DNA of 64,000 bases from Cyprinodon diabolis (GCA_030533445.1 CM060080.1:23575377-23639376); one strand, 5' to 3'. Shown: positions 14,256 to 27,190, counted from the first letter of the stretch. Numbers and translations are program-made. Notes: generated by a model not told the origin, from the letters alone.

Positions 14256-14547
14256 CATGACTGTTACCATGGTGATGAGTCTGCCTCCCTGACTTCTGTC
14301 CGCCCTTGTGTCCACCATGATGTCCTGCACGGTGTCCATCCAGGGCCAGGTCCAGCGCAGGGCCCAAACCGTGGTTCTGCCCATTACTGCCGGTCTTCCT
14401 CTTCTTTCTCTTGAACCAGTTGAATGCTCGACCAAGGGAGCGTGTGCGCTTTTTCCGACCTTTTTTGCTGTGCTTGTCCTGGGTAAAGACATGGATCACG
14501 TCTTGGGGAAGGAGTTCCCCAACCCCCAGGGAATCACGGTTTGACAT
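14256..14547 (-). CDS. nhsl3: First coding exon of NHSL3/KIAA1522-like protein (partial)
   Basis: The exon starts with ATG at 14547 and ends at a strong donor (CATG|GTAAGG) at 14255. It encodes about 97 residues. An in-frame TGA lies 9 nt upstream of the ATG, and a polypyrimidine tract with acceptor (TATTTTTAAG) lies near 14570, so this is an internal exon that begins the protein. The peptide opens MSNRDSLGVGELLPQDV, then has a strongly basic stretch (KKGRKKRTRSLGRAFNWF, KRKKRK) and a Gly/His/Lys-rich tail. I assign it to NHSL3, an NHS-family actin-regulatory protein, mainly because sync and rbbp4 follow in the same order and relative strands as in human KIAA1522-SYNC-RBBP4. The basic N-terminus also resembles alternative N-termini I associate with this family, but that memory is not firm. 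The large downstream exons are not in the window. It could be another gene's exon. Confidence 0.55.
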
Positions 14548-17500
14548 CCTGCTTCACGGTGGAGCTACGTCCTTAAAAATAGGAGAAATGGGAGAAAAAA
14601 AAAACAGATAAATTAGGAAACATTAGAGAAGCTTTGATTATTTTCTAACCCTGTTTTTTACGATAATCTCCTAAAAGAATTATCACTTTTTAACTTTACT
14701 CAATTAAGGGAATTTGACAGTTTAAAGTAGAAGTCTTGATAGAAAATTAAAAAAAATTATTATTTGAGGCATTCGTCTTGTGCCTTAGATCAAGCATGTC
14801 TCTGCGGGCTGTCCCATTACAGCCAGCAGCACAGACCCCTCTCCTTCCTCTGAGCCAAACCCCACCATCCTGCAAAGAAAGTGACTGGCACCGCTCCCTT
14901 CATTCCATAACACGGAGTCATAATTCACAAAGCCGCACCCGTAAGTTTCTTGCACTCTTACACACAGTCAAACGGCACACCGGGATGAGCTTTAAAAGGA
15001 CAGAGAGGGAAAAAAAGTAAACATTGTCTAACTTGAAGCTAATGGTTCCTACAGAACAGCTTGCATTCATGTTGTAGTGCATTTCTGCTTCTTGTTTCAA
15101 TAAACTATGTTCCAGGGTTGTTGTTTTTTTCCCAACACAATTCCAGTGATCTCATCCAGCTCCTTTTGCTTCCATCCTCAATCCAACCCAACCCTCACCT
15201 TTCAATGTAACCTCAGATGGATTTCCAGGTATTTCTCTTGGGAATCCTAGGCTTGGCTTTTCCAAGCCATGCATATGTTTTGACACATTTCATTCAAATA
15301 ATAGGTTAAGTGTAGAAACCAAAATATGAAACTTGTAAACAATAGATGGTAGATTGCAGGAGAAGCACCTTAATTGATGTGTGGGAAATCTAGTAGCACA
15401 CATACTCCAGTCTGGGGAATCGCTTTGTCACCACATGATGGGACATGAAATAAAAACCACAAAAATCCTCCTCTCAGAATCACTTCTACATAGAGAGAGA
15501 ACTGTTGTTCCATGGATTAAAGCTTGTTAGTACATATACATGTATTCAATATGTAAGCTCCTTCAACCCACCAAAAAAATAAATCAATCTCTGCATAATT
15601 TCTCCCAAAAAATGTGAACAAATCTAAATGATTAATTTTAGCCCCTCTCAAAATGGAAAAAACTTGAGAACAGATTGTTTGAGTGTTTTAGCCTATATAA
15701 GTCAGCTAAGGAATATAGGGGGGATAAGAACTGAAACTCTTAATACAAGCATTTTGTTTTGGAAGCATGCCAGAAAGAAAAAAACAGTTTTCTTTAGGCT
15801 ATTAAAACTATAACTAAGAGTTTTTGCTTTATGTTATTTAATTACCTCCACCTAGTGACCTACCAAAGCTAAATGTTAACTGCAAATGCTAAGAATGGAT
15901 TTTAATAATTTTTTTCCCCCAAAGGTGTGCCTCAGTCTAAGGAACCGTCCGTTAAATGTTGGTGATGATCCGGATCACCATCTGGATCCAGGATTTTTTT
16001 TTTTTAAGATTCTGTGAATACAGGTGTTAACTTAAGGTGGAAATCAGTCACACTATGTCACGGGAAATTAGTTACTTGGTGGAGGTCGGCGCTGTCTGAA
16101 TGCTTTTCTAGTTTGATTTTGTGTTTTTCTCTGATGTGTGAGGCTGTTTCTGTTCCAAAGGCAAGGTAACTTTATTCATTTCAGTAACAAGGCAATCCAA
16201 AGACCTGAGAAGCTTGTTAGAGAGCATGGCCTCATGATCTCACAAATGAAAATAATTACAGCGGAATAGCAATTAAAAAAGTGAATTAATTCCCAGTGCA
16301 GCATATCATATTTTCTTATATTCCTAGAGAACAAGAAAGTGGACTCTGGATGATCTAAAATACCTGGGTTCAAATTCTTTATGGAAAAAAAATGTCAAGT
16401 TAGATCTACTCACGGCCCCCATTTCTTTAAATGATAAAAGCAAAAAATATTAAATTCTAAATTGTTTATTATTTTCAATTTTTTAACCATAAACAATATA
16501 TTATAGAACCAAAAAATTCTTATATCTTTAAAACTGAGACATAGAGATACACAATGAAACATCTTGCTTCTTTTCCAGTATATAAAAGTAAAAAAAAAAA
16601 AAAAAAAAACTGAATATAACTGATATAGCTTCTGCCATTAATGCTTTTCTTTTTATATCTGTCCAGACATTCTTCATATATTCCTAATATTTAGCCATCC
16701 TTTCAAAACTGTCTTTGGATAAATAGTCAGTATTACCTCACATTTGTTACTCTAAGATTTAATCTGCATCTATTTTGAATGTACCTGCATAAACAAAATC
16801 TTTCCAACAACCTCAAATGGATCCAGACCTGCACTTTTAGAGACATCTGATAGTGCAAAGAGGAAAAAAGAAAAAGATCCCCTCTCCCTGTTTGCTTCAA
16901 CCGCACACCATTGTATAGATCCATTGCCATCTTGTTCACAAACAGGGAATCATACAACCTTTCCACAACAAAGGCACCAACAATTGTGAAACTAGAATTT
17001 TCTGTGAAGGCAAAAATGTACATATGTATTTTTGTGGGATAATCATTTTCAATGTAGAAGTGAACAGAATGTGTTGTTTACTACTTAAAACACTAAAAGG
17101 AGAAGTTTGTATGCAAATTAGGTAGATCCCATTGATACATCAAAGCCTTTATCAATTTAAGGATTTTATTTTTTTTAATCCTTAGCGGTGTACTTTTCCC
17201 CATCTCTGCAGCACATCTGAAATTATTTAAAATGTGAACAGCAGATGCAACCCAAGGAGTAACCCCAACAACAGACTCTCCTCGTTGCACTTTTCTCCTG
17301 TTCTGAATTACAGTAATTTAAGCATGACTAACATCCATGCACCAGTATTTGCCACACTGGCCAATAATCAGATGGCTTTCTCAGGGGATGACGGGCTGGT
17401 TTGTTCCCCTGCAGCCCGCAGGCGGCTGAAAGTCCAACAACTCCTCATGTTACCAACAGAGGGATGAGATCAATGTGAAGAACTCAGGGTTGCGGCAGAG

Positions 17501-19079
17501 ACCACCCAGAGGACCGGTACCTGTATAGTCTGGTTTTCAAGAAAATGAGTCATGCCACCAGTGATGTGGTTACCCAAAAATACCTGTAATTTGGAAGATT
17601 TTTAAACAAATCTATACAAGGGTGAGGCACAATTTTAAAATTTATTTTTTAACACTTTATTCTCTAGTTTCAAACTTTCAATTTAATTGTTTTCTTATTG
17701 GAAAATAAAGCACATATACACATTTTTTTTTTTGTAAAATTGCTATCTAGATGCTAATCATAGTCCTACCTGATGATCCCTAAAAGAGCATAACTCAACA
17801 TTCTCAGTTTGCAAATTTGTAAAGACAACACATGCTGCCTGACTCATTATTTCTGTATCAGCAAAATTTTTGTTCTTCTCCTAGTCCAGCCCCAGTGTTC
17901 CAGAGACATACATGTTTCCTAATCTGTTGTTTATTTAGCCTCGTGTTGGACAGAAGATCCCTGTCTAACCACACAAACCTCAACTCGCTGTGTCAATACC
18001 TGCAACATGAACTCCGTCGGCAGTCTGCACACAGAGCAGCAACAGCAAAATGGTTTTTGCCCTGGAATGAGACTCCAACTCAACAAATATCCATATATTG
18101 ATCGAGCACAGCCGACAGCGTTGCAGCTTTAGGTCTTAAATTCCAGAGCCAATCTGCATATCGTCTCCCCTTTGGCAGAGACGTCAAGTAAAGTTGAAAA
18201 GATGAACAGTGGGTGACACCTGCTTCGCCTGAAGCAAACCTCTGTTGTATACATTGACACATTAATTCCGGATTATTACAGAAAGTCCATCCATCACTGA
18301 AAAAGGTTTTGGGATGAACGAGAGGAAAGCCTGAGGTTAATTGGGTTAATGTTTAAAATAACTGATATACTAAACTGGGAGCTCAGAATCATTTACAATA
18401 GCTTATTCTTTTTTTTTTTTTTTTGCAGTATTTTAATTAAGAGAGTGAAAATCTTCCATATATATATTTATTTTATTTTTTTACACGTAGAGTTTAATAT
18501 TTTTCAGAAAACAAAAACAACAGATTCTGTTTCTCAGGAAAATCCTAATATATGTGTTTTGCATTTCTCTGTTTAGTAGTCATGTCTCATCATGTTGGCT
18601 ATGGTTTGTCTCATTTCTTCCTGACAATACCCCAGAGGTCTTGAACACAGAGCGGCATGAGCTTTGTTTTACAACCGTCTCAAATCTGGGTTACATTCCT
18701 GCTGTCTGAGCTTCTTTTTCATAATGTTTCCTTCAACTCAACTTTCCTAGAAAAATATGCTTCAATGCAGCACTGTGAACAGCTAGACTCAAATGATAAC
18801 CTTTTTTTTTTTGGTATGAAATCTACTAAACGACTGTCAATTCAGCAGGCGTCACGCCATCTGAGGTTGTCATTAGCTCAAAGCTATAATCATTCACATA
18901 AACAGAAAAATGTAATTAAAATACATGTCTGTTTAATCTATAGTGCTTTTAAAGGGGTTATTTCTGTTTTTAATGCTACTTCTTTTGTCTTTTGGTCACA
19001 ATTAGAACAAGTTAAAATATCCAACATGACCAAAGTAAATGCAAAACACTGATTATAAAAGATTGTATTCATTAAGATA

Positions 19080-19500
19080 AACTATCCAGACAGCCTTCCT
19101 ATGGTGTAGAAAGGCGCTCCAGGTTTTTCTACTCTTGGCTGTAACACTTCCCATCAGGCCTTTGAGTTGAGACAAAAGCTAATATTCTGGCCATTAGTCA
19201 GACTTAAGCCCAAACTTTGACTAGGCTGTTCCAAGTGTACTTAGAGGAGGGTTTTAAGACAGTCAAAGGTGGATTTGCTTATGTGCTTTGGATCCCTGTC
19301 CTGTTGTTTAACCAAAGAGAACTTAAACCTTCGCTAATGAACCAATGTGGGACATTGTTCATTGAATATTCTGACAGACAGCAGATCCCATGGTTTCAGC
19401 TTTTAACACAATCCAAAGAACAGCTCCAGACCATCATACTACCACCACCCTGTTTTACTGTTGAAAGCCTTTGGGCCAAACTGCTGTTTATGTTTTAGTT
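19080..19500. mobile_element. Probable decayed DNA-transposon-like repeat
   Basis: Segments such as TTTGACTAGGCTGTTCCAAG, the following GCTTTGGATCCCTGTCCTGT, and CCACCACCCTGTTTTACTGT resemble a repeat widespread in fish genomes that I associate with degenerate DNA transposons. No TIRs or target duplication could be placed. This is a pattern-memory call and boundaries are approximate. Confidence 0.4.
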
Positions 19501-21268
19501 GGTAACAAAACGAAAAATAAAACTGGTTTCTAAAAAAATGTAAAAAATAAAATAAAAAAAACAAAAACTTTTGTGCAATAGCACCTTGATGGTTTGGATG
19601 CTTTTTTTTTATTCTTAATTAGAAAAATATTTTTAAAACTGCATTTCGATTTTACTCTACTTACTTTAGCCAAATAAGCAAGTATCCTGGGGGAAAACAG
19701 AGGGGGCTAGAGGAAATATAAGACTCACCACAGTGAGTCACACAAGGAAGCAAGCTGCCTGACTCGCAGACTGTTCTGGCTCATAGGGATACGGCAAGAG
19801 GGCGTGGCGGCGCTGCAAACAGCCACCTTTGTTTGAGTTAGGACTGGCTTGGTTTATCCATGGGGCCATTCACATCCACACCTGAGCTGCTGGTTTCACA
19901 TGGCTCTGTCTGACAGGTCGGATGGCCAATATTATCCTCATAAGAAGCCAGAAGGCCATTTCGGATAAACTTTAGCTTTGGGAACTAATAAAAACTTTAT
20001 TAATCAGCACCCCAGAGTGGAAAATAACAGTTTTCAACTTTTATGGCTGTTGCTAAATAGCAAGTGTTGAGCAAAACTGGTGTTACAGTGAAGCACCTGC
20101 AGGCATCAGTGAGGGCGTTGGCTGTCTTTTCTGGGCTTTATCAAACAAAGGAGAGCATTGCAGCTCCAGAACAAACTTAAGTAACCTTGTCTGAACTTAT
20201 CTGTGGGAGCTCAGTGTACAGGACGGGCATGATGAACGACCTGGGTTAGTGTAAGACGGAAAAACTGGAAATGTTCAAAAGTGTAAAGAAGAAACTTGTG
20301 GGTTTGTGCCATGTCTTTTTTTTTTAAGGCAAAACATCAGGGTGGCCAAAAAGTTTCCAGTCGTTTGTTTGCCTGCCAGCACATCAGCATAAACAGGCAG
20401 TGTTAAAAGGCGGAAAGATAATCTCACTCTGACATAATGTGGTTTCTTTGTTTGTTGGAGAGACGATACAACTTCAGAAAACAACCATGTAGGTAACAAG
20501 AACAACAAAAAACAAACAGCAAGCCCTGCGGGGCCATAACCACTCAAACATAGCCCAAAAATAGTCTGGGAGGTTGTTTTTTTCAGGTTCTACGCCCTCA
20601 GTGTGTGCATGTTGAAGGAGAAGGATCTTTAAACAGGGGGGGTAATGCGAGCTGGTGAAGCTGTCGAAGCCATGCAGCAGCTTGCCTGGTAAGAGCGGCA
20701 GCTGCATTCCTGAGAGATTGATAATTACCGTCTGAAGAACTCTTCTCTCCAAATCTGCTTTCTCCCTCCCCATTACAGACACAAGCACCAGTCCTCCACC
20801 CTACATCGGCTCTTCATCCTCTCCTTGCCACACTTCCCTCCTACAGCCCCTCTACTACACTGGGCCACAGGGAAGAAAATGGATAATAGCCGGCACATGG
20901 GAGGCATTTAGAGATAATATGATATACAGATGCGTGTTTTCAATAAGAGAAACTCAGAACCCTAAAAAGACCTTGTTCTGTAACTTTGTTTAAAAAACTA
21001 CCAGATTACAAGGATTGACAGATTATCATCTAATCTGGTGATTAAGTTAGTGGTATAAAAATGAACCAAGGTTTTAAAACCACCTACATCATCAGCGTAA
21101 CTATTGATAGGTTTAACATTTCTCCTACCGAGATGCCGGAGAAAGCTGCAGGGTTTGGTGCCCAGCTGACCACTGCCGTTCAGCTGGCTGAAAGGAGGAT
21201 ACTAGTTCTGGATAGAGTATAATGACAGGACAAAAAGGGTTTCTTTTTTAAACAACTTTGGTATAATT

Positions 21269-21412
21269 ACGGCTCTAACTAGGTTGCTCTGTCAGCTAAA
21301 CGCACGTTTTATAGATTTACTACAGTTAATGATTAATCAATTACTAAATTAGTTTATGATTATATCAATAATCAATTAATCACGAATAATCCAATTCATT
21401 TTTTCAGCACTA
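21269..21412. mobile_element. Truncated hAT relic related to 12143-12567
   Basis: The sequence runs parallel to about 12371-12567: a GCTCTGTCAGCT block, a TTACTACAGTTAATGATTAATC block, ATTACTAAATTAGTTTATGA, an ATTAATCACGAATAATCCAA block, and a degraded right end TTTTTTCAGCACTAG. The left terminus is missing, so this is a 5'-truncated or deleted member of the same family. Confidence 0.55.
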
Positions 21413-24400
21413 GATACCACACTTTTCATTAGCTGTAAGACAAACAATTTTGACTTTCTGGCAACATTTTTGGTTATAAACATTACAAAACAAGAAAAAA
21501 AAAAGATTTGTAAAAGATTTAAGTAAAAAGATCAAGGGAATAAAACTTCATATCAAATCTAATTTGAAGAGCTCCTGTACTCTTAGTATCACTTCTAGTT
21601 TGTTAATAAGCAGAAAAAAAATAAAACTTTTTTATTAAAAATTATTTTATTAATAACCATATTATTTTTTTGGATTAATCCTTTTTGTTTGTTTTGTTTT
21701 CAGTTTTCCTCACAAGCCAAATGTAAAAAAAAAAAAACTGTTCAGCATTGGTCAAGTTAAAGTCAAAAGAGCAAAAACAAACACCTTTATGTCTAGTTTG
21801 ATCTATTCTGCTATGCTGTAAAGAAAAAAATTTTGACAAATTGATTTCAAATTAATTATCAGGTATTCCTCAAGCATACTTTGATAGTGACACACCCAAG
21901 GTGTACCATTTTGTGCAAAATTTTGATATATTATTTCTTGGTGTGTTATAAGCACAATATTAAAAAACACGGAACAGAACTAGATTACAAATTGTTTATT
22001 TTATGCTCTTAAAAAAGCTAAATCTTCTGGAAAAAAAAACACCTATACAGCCTATTTGTAATAACAAGATCAGAACTTTAAACATATTTAAAATTTATTC
22101 AAGTAGACTTACATTTATCATTACATTTTAACTCTAGAAACTGTTCAAAGTTCCAAAACTGAATTGTTTACTTTATGCATGCAGGTATATTTACTCAGAC
22201 ATGAATAATAATTTTTGAAAAAGCTGAAATTGATTATGCAACAACTTCCTGAAGGAGCGTCCCAGTCCTAAAGGGGGATTAGAAATGGCTTTTTGTGCCA
22301 ATGAAGGTACTGGTTTAATCTATAGTTGCAATGGATACCTGTTGAGCGATGACTTACAGTAAACTCCATCCAAGCTTAAAGCTCGACCAGCTAACAAGCA
22401 GGTATCAGGTTTTTTTATTCCCAGTGTAACTCTAGAGCATCCATTCTTAACCTGCTTCTCAGGTCAGATTTATCTCTGCCTCAGAACAATTATAGTTTTA
22501 CCGCCTCCCATAAAGCACTCCAGAAACGTTTTAACCATCAATGAAATTGAAGTAGTGGCAGAAGGGAAACACCATTTGGATGTAGGACACCAAGTCCTGA
22601 GCTCGGGGATGAGAACTTCTAATCTAGAAAAGCCAGATTGGAAAAAGTTTTCCAATATTCTGAAATATAAGGCATTCATATCTATGATTATGAATTATAT
22701 TAAATGTAATTGAGTTCAGTGGGTGATTATTTTCTATCTATAATTTCAAACTAACAATAAATACAATTCACATAAATACAACTAATTTCTTACATGAATA
22801 ATAGTTGTTGCACTAAAGCTGTAAGGTCTATACTTTATCTTTTGATGTATAAAAAAATAATATAACAAGAATTTTTTGTGTATGATATAACATAAGCAGT
22901 TCCCTGTTTAATAGAACATAAAATGGTGATTTAGGGGGATTTCTCCAGCTATTTGCTCTGTTAGAGGCTGTGTTTGGCTCCTTCACATGAACCCAGCTCA
23001 AAGTTTGCTAAATGTATTATAAACAAAACAAATGCCACAATAGCAGTGATACCATACTTCAATTTCTATGCAAAGACTGGCTTTTGAGATGTTAGAAATT
23101 TTTCCCTATGATCAAATTGAACCTCCTAGGTGACAGAGAGCACAGTGGAAAAGATGGCGGAGTTGCCAATAAATTGTGGTAATTTAATGAAAATCACTTA
23201 AAAACCAAGATAATAGTCTTTAAAGTTCAGATTTAGATCTATTCAGGTCCAACAGACTCATCCAGGCATGGGTAACCAACCATGGGTAAAAAAAAAGCAT
23301 ACCTTTACAGTTCTGATGAGTGGTTTGCACAAAGCTAGTCTGAGCCCAAATAAATTAAGCTTTAAACCTTGTTTTGCAATGTTTAGAGATGAAGTCCAGC
23401 AGGATTTCTGTCTTTAAAGTCTCTTGTTTGCTTTTGCTTGCAGGGGTTGCCAGGTCACCGACCTAGGACTGCAGCCCTATAGACCCCTAAACTGCCTGGC
23501 CAGTCTTGGATTAAAAGAAACTGTTGTGGAGCAACACTGACCAGGTCACAAAGAGGGCAAACACAGCTGGACCGCAAAGAGGTTTAAAAATACAACCTGG
23601 AATCGCTATGTTTCTGTTAGGCCTCAGGGTTAAATTTAAATACCACTCAGTCTGAGAAGCAAAGAAAGGGATTATAGTGAAGAAAATTAAGAATCTAAGA
23701 CAAAGAAAAGTGTGAAAACAAGCTAATTTACAACATGTACACAGAGTACCTTTGCTCTCCTCCTTTCCACATGAACTCAATCGACAAGAACTTACTGATG
23801 ATTTAATCATCGCTCTGATTAACATCCACCATTTCCCACTCATGAGCCACCCATTTCCACACTGACACACACAGATCACTCAGTCAGTCATGTGACTGTT
23901 ACTGATTGTTCCTCTTGTTGTCTTGTCTGACCTTTCCTCCTCCTTCCTAAACCTGACTGCACCATTCGTTAGAAAAACAATGCATCTTGTAAAATTTTCC
24001 TTTTAACAAATACACCAATCAAGTGGGATTTAGAGTCACACACGTTTTCACTGATTTATTCTCTTATTCATAAATGGTATCAAATCCAGTAGCCTACAAG
24101 ATTTTCAACCAAATAAATATTGATGTTGAATTTCCAAAAAAACATATCAAGTTGAGGACAAACATCGGGGAAAATAATCAATACAATCCTTACATTTTTT
24201 CCATGGTGAACACTTTTTAAAGATTAAATTACAATAATCTGACATAAATGGCAATTTATATGAATTACTAAATGTATTGGTAATTATTAAATTCAAGGTG
24301 TCTCCACTATGGAGACACTAGTAGATTGCTTGCATGCGGGGACATTTTGGCCTATACTTTTACACCAAATGTTACCAAAACAGGATGAATCTGGTTCTTC

Positions 24401-24639
24401 AGCTCTGTATAGAAAAATTTAAACAGCACTTCATTCGTGCACATTCTCGCAACCATGTCTTCTTTCGCTAAGAATAAGTAAATGTCTTGTTGGCTTTTTA
24501 TATCTTGGATTTTGTATAGAACCGCTGTTTAAGGATGGCCCTAATCGAGGTCAGGCATCGTGCTTTTAGAGTTTTCCTCCCTCTACACGCCTGAATAAAC
24601 GGTTAAACTTCCTCACTAACAGCAGTAAAGCTCTTGAGC

Positions 24640-24900
24640 TCATATAGGTGAAGCAGTGACATCTAAAAGTTTCAGGACTCCAGCCTTAAAGGGCAGAAGT
24701 TTTAGACCACTATCCATCCATTCCATATAAAAGCTAAATCTACTGGTATTACATGTTGAAAAGAAGACCCACACCATAATGCTCTCACCTCCAAACTTGA
24801 CTGTTGGCACGGGGTAGTTTGGGGGACGCACAAAGCCATGACTCATTCAAAGATGATGTAAGCAATAGGATCCAAAGAGAGAAGCTTTGGTCTAATCTGA
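24640..24900 (-). mobile_element. Tc1-like transposase fragment
   Basis: The minus strand encodes a short frame with VPTVKFGGESIMVWVFFS, close to the GGGSIMVWGCFS block found upstream of the second catalytic Asp in Tc1-like transposases. The downstream part of the domain is scrambled, and neither the DND nor the NPIE motif could be found in frame. It is a dead fragment, distinct in orientation from the relics at 13.5 and 32.5 kb. Confidence 0.6.
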
Positions 24901-26031
24901 TCAGACTATAATGACAGTATTTTTAAAAGCTTTTCCAAATCTTATCCATCCACCACAGAACAAGTTTCAACATGTTTGGGTTTTTCTTTTTAAACAGGGA
25001 AGTTTTCTTCAGTGAATATTGCGGTGGAGGGTATAACCTATGTTTTGTTGATAAGTATTGCATCTGCTACTGCTGAGGCTTTCTAATTGAGAGCCTTAAA
25101 GAAATATTAGTTTTAATCTTCAACAAGTAATCAAGCCGTCATTTCTGGTTTACTGTGAAATTATTTACACTTTTGGATTATAGCCCTAACAGAACTCAAA
25201 GGAAGATTCTATTTTTTTTTTTTAAATGTCCGAATCATAGTGAGAAGTCGTGATCAAATCTAAAGTAAAAACAGATTTCAGATGGTTTATTGCCTTTCTA
25301 TGATTTCTAAGCCTATTTTATTTCTCTCGTCAAAACATTACTGTTATTTTTTAAGACATATATATAGATCCACTCATTTGGATTTCTTCACATGAGTGGA
25401 TTACTTTGGTTTGTGCAATTTACTTGATTTCTAGGCTGTATGCTCTGATGCATAGCTAGGAAATTACCTGTATCAAGGATATTGCAGCATATCTTGTTTG
25501 GGGACACCTCTATTTTTCCCTCCATTACCTCATCAAGATCTTAACACCCACCTGGATCCTCAGCTGAATCTTTTCTCTGCCAGCAGGAGAACCAGCACAT
25601 GACACACCCTTTCTTAACAAAAAATGGCTTCATCTTGGCTCCTACTCAATATAAAAAAAAAGTTAAATTAACTTTAGAGATACGAGAAAAGTTATAATCC
25701 GAGGCTTTCCTTTAGTGCAAAGTTTTAGGAGATGAAGCAACTAGACTATAGGTAGAGTCCATTCCTTGAGAGTGTCCCTAAGGAGGATCAAGCAGGCATA
25801 TGCATGGGAAACGTGGAAGCAATCAAAAGTCTGAGAGAATCATGTTGTCAGGAAAGTATTTCCAGCTGGGTACTAGGAAGGAAACAATAGACTTTATTGT
25901 CAGAGATCTTAAATTACCTAATGGATGATTCAGAACACAAAGAAGACCACTGACCTTAACTGGAGAGCTTCTCTTTAAAAAATAAGAGCTCCTGTAGCAG
26001 ATATATATCTTCTATTGCATATATATAATTT

Positions 26032-26093
26032 CAAAAGGTTGCGCGTAAAAGTTTGTATATATATATATACAGACTTTTACGCGCAACCTTTTG
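26032..26093. repeat. Near-perfect 62-bp palindrome with TA centre
   Basis: The left arm CAAAAGGTTGCGCGTAAAAG (26032-26051) and right arm CTTTTACGCGCAACCTTTTG (26074-26093) are exact inverse complements. The flanking T/A and the TA-repeat centre extend the pairing to nearly the full length, with one visible mismatch. The arms carry CpG-containing GCGCG cores in an AT-rich setting. It lies about 35 bp from the putative splice donor at 26127. It could be a foldback MITE or a cruciform-prone regulatory element. Confidence 0.9.
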
Positions 26094-26127
26094 CGTCACA
26101 GCGTAGAAAAACTAAAGCAAATCTTAC

Positions 26128-26510
26128 CTTTGAAAAAACTTTTAGAAGATCCGGTCTGTTTCACTCACTCTCCATTTGAAGCGTCTACCTGATGCGTCAT
26201 GTCTCTCCAACTCCAAACTTTTTTTGTTAATTAGCCTACTGTCCGTATAAAAACTCCAGGTGAATAATTTCCGTGAAAAGCTTCAGTGCGCTTCATAAAA
26301 CTCCGGGATTTAATCTGCTCCACTCTGTCAGAGAAGGGGCAGGAAAAACTGCCCGCTGTCAGGGGCTCTGTGTGTCTGTGGACGCTTTGATGAAGCCAGG
26401 ACGAGCAGAGAGGAGTGGAATGAAGAAAATACCAAAGAGCTGGAAATCCCACCTGGAGGAGGCAGGGCTCAGGTAGGACAGCAACCCGCAGTGCGCGCAA
26501 TGAGGACATC
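26128..26510 (-). promoter_or_regulatory. Candidate non-coding first exon and promoter of nhsl3
   Basis: Read on the minus strand, this stretch is richer in G+C and CpG than its surroundings and ends in a strong donor, TTCAAAG|GTAAGATTT. Near 26190 it contains a short upstream frame, ATGACGCATCAG, that stops after 11 codons. No conserved coding frame is present. The next minus-strand acceptor with a supported exon is near 14570, so a first intron of about 11.5 kb is inferred. The transcription start near 26.5 kb is a guess, and no TATA box was identified. It is divergent to sync. Confidence 0.45.
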
Positions 26511-26644
26511 TAGCGGCGAAGATGTAAAACAGCGACTAGATTAAGCCAAAAAAAAAATAAAAAATTTTAATTTTTCTTTTATCATTAGGGTGTTATTTTT
26601 ATTTAATAATTTAAATATTATATTATGAATATTAATTTTCCAAC

Positions 26645-26827
26645 TTAGGGCCACTGAAATAATAAAAAAGTTAACTGATTTTTACATTTTATTTTGTATA
26701 ATATGGGGGGGAAAGCCAGAATTTTGAGAATAAAGACAGAATTCTGACTTTTTTCCCATATTATACTGAAATAAAATTAAAAAATCAGTTAACTTTTTTT
26801 TCAGTGGCCCTAATCCTCTTCTGTACA
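26645..26827. mobile_element. Foldback MITE, copy A
   Basis: TTAGGGCCACTGAAAT at the left is mirrored by TTTCAGTGGCCCTAA at the right, and AAGTTAACTGATTTTT is mirrored by AAAAATCAGTTAACTT. A central CAGAATTCTGAC palindrome sits between. The sequence beyond the right arm (TCCTCTTCTGTA) is also shared with the diverged copy at 54848-55018, so the family unit extends past the obvious arms. Confidence 0.65.
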
Positions 26828-26929
26828 TATGATGAATCGAAGTTAGCATTTTTTTTAATCTGTAAAATATTTTTAATGAATTAAAAAGAAACAAAATATC
26901 AAATTGCTGGTATTTTACCAGACATGTTC

Positions 26930-27190
26930 AGCTCTTGCAGCAAGAAGGTTGCGGGTTTGATTCTTTCTTTCTTTCTGCATGGGGTTTGTATGTTCTCCCT
27001 GTGCATGTGTGGGTTTTCTCCGGGTACTCCAGCTTCCTCCCACAGTCCAAAAACATGACTGTTGGTTTAATTGGCTTCTCTAAATTATCCTTAGGTGTTA
27101 GTGTGTCCGTGAATGGTTGTTTGTCCTGTTGTTTGACCCCACTTGGGATTAAGCGTGTCAGAAAATGGATGGATGTTGAGCTCTACTACG
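26930..27190 (+). mobile_element. SINE-like interspersed repeat, copy 2
   Basis: This is the same family and orientation as 3320-3630. It has a B-box-like GCGGGTTTGATTC, then a (TTTC) run, then the conserved core TGGGTTTTCTCCGGGTACTC, CCTCCCACAGTCCAAAAACA and a TTAGGTGTTAGTGTG block. It is less decayed than copy 1 in the core. The A box is not visible, so the 5' end may be truncated. Confidence 0.65.

Larger units (their letters stand above)
14600..26030. other. Non-coding block, probable first intron of nhsl3
   Basis: No exon of a recognisable protein is visible. The longest frames, including 131 codons at 18657-19052 and 122 codons on the minus strand at 23511-23879, look random in composition and lack splice or homology support. 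Contents are mono-A/T tracts, hAT and Tc1 relics (listed separately), and a less AT-rich patch near 19740-19930 that could be regulatory but has no diagnostic motif. Confidence 0.5.

Noticed and set aside
15955..15990. GATCCGGATCACCATC-rich patch
   Set aside because: Looks like a short piece of a dispersed repeat, but it is too short to place in a family or bound.
18657..19052. 131-codon open frame on the plus strand
   Set aside because: Composition looks random, no recognisable motif, no good splice sites or neighbours; ordinary chance frame in AT-rich DNA.
20474..20788. 104-codon minus-strand frame that could be an alternative nhsl3 exon
   Set aside because: No supporting donor in frame and no similarity to NHS-family N-termini.
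23511..23879. 122-codon minus-strand frame with hydrophobic stretches
   Set aside because: Hydrophobicity arises from A/T-rich codons; no family resemblance and no promoter or splice context.
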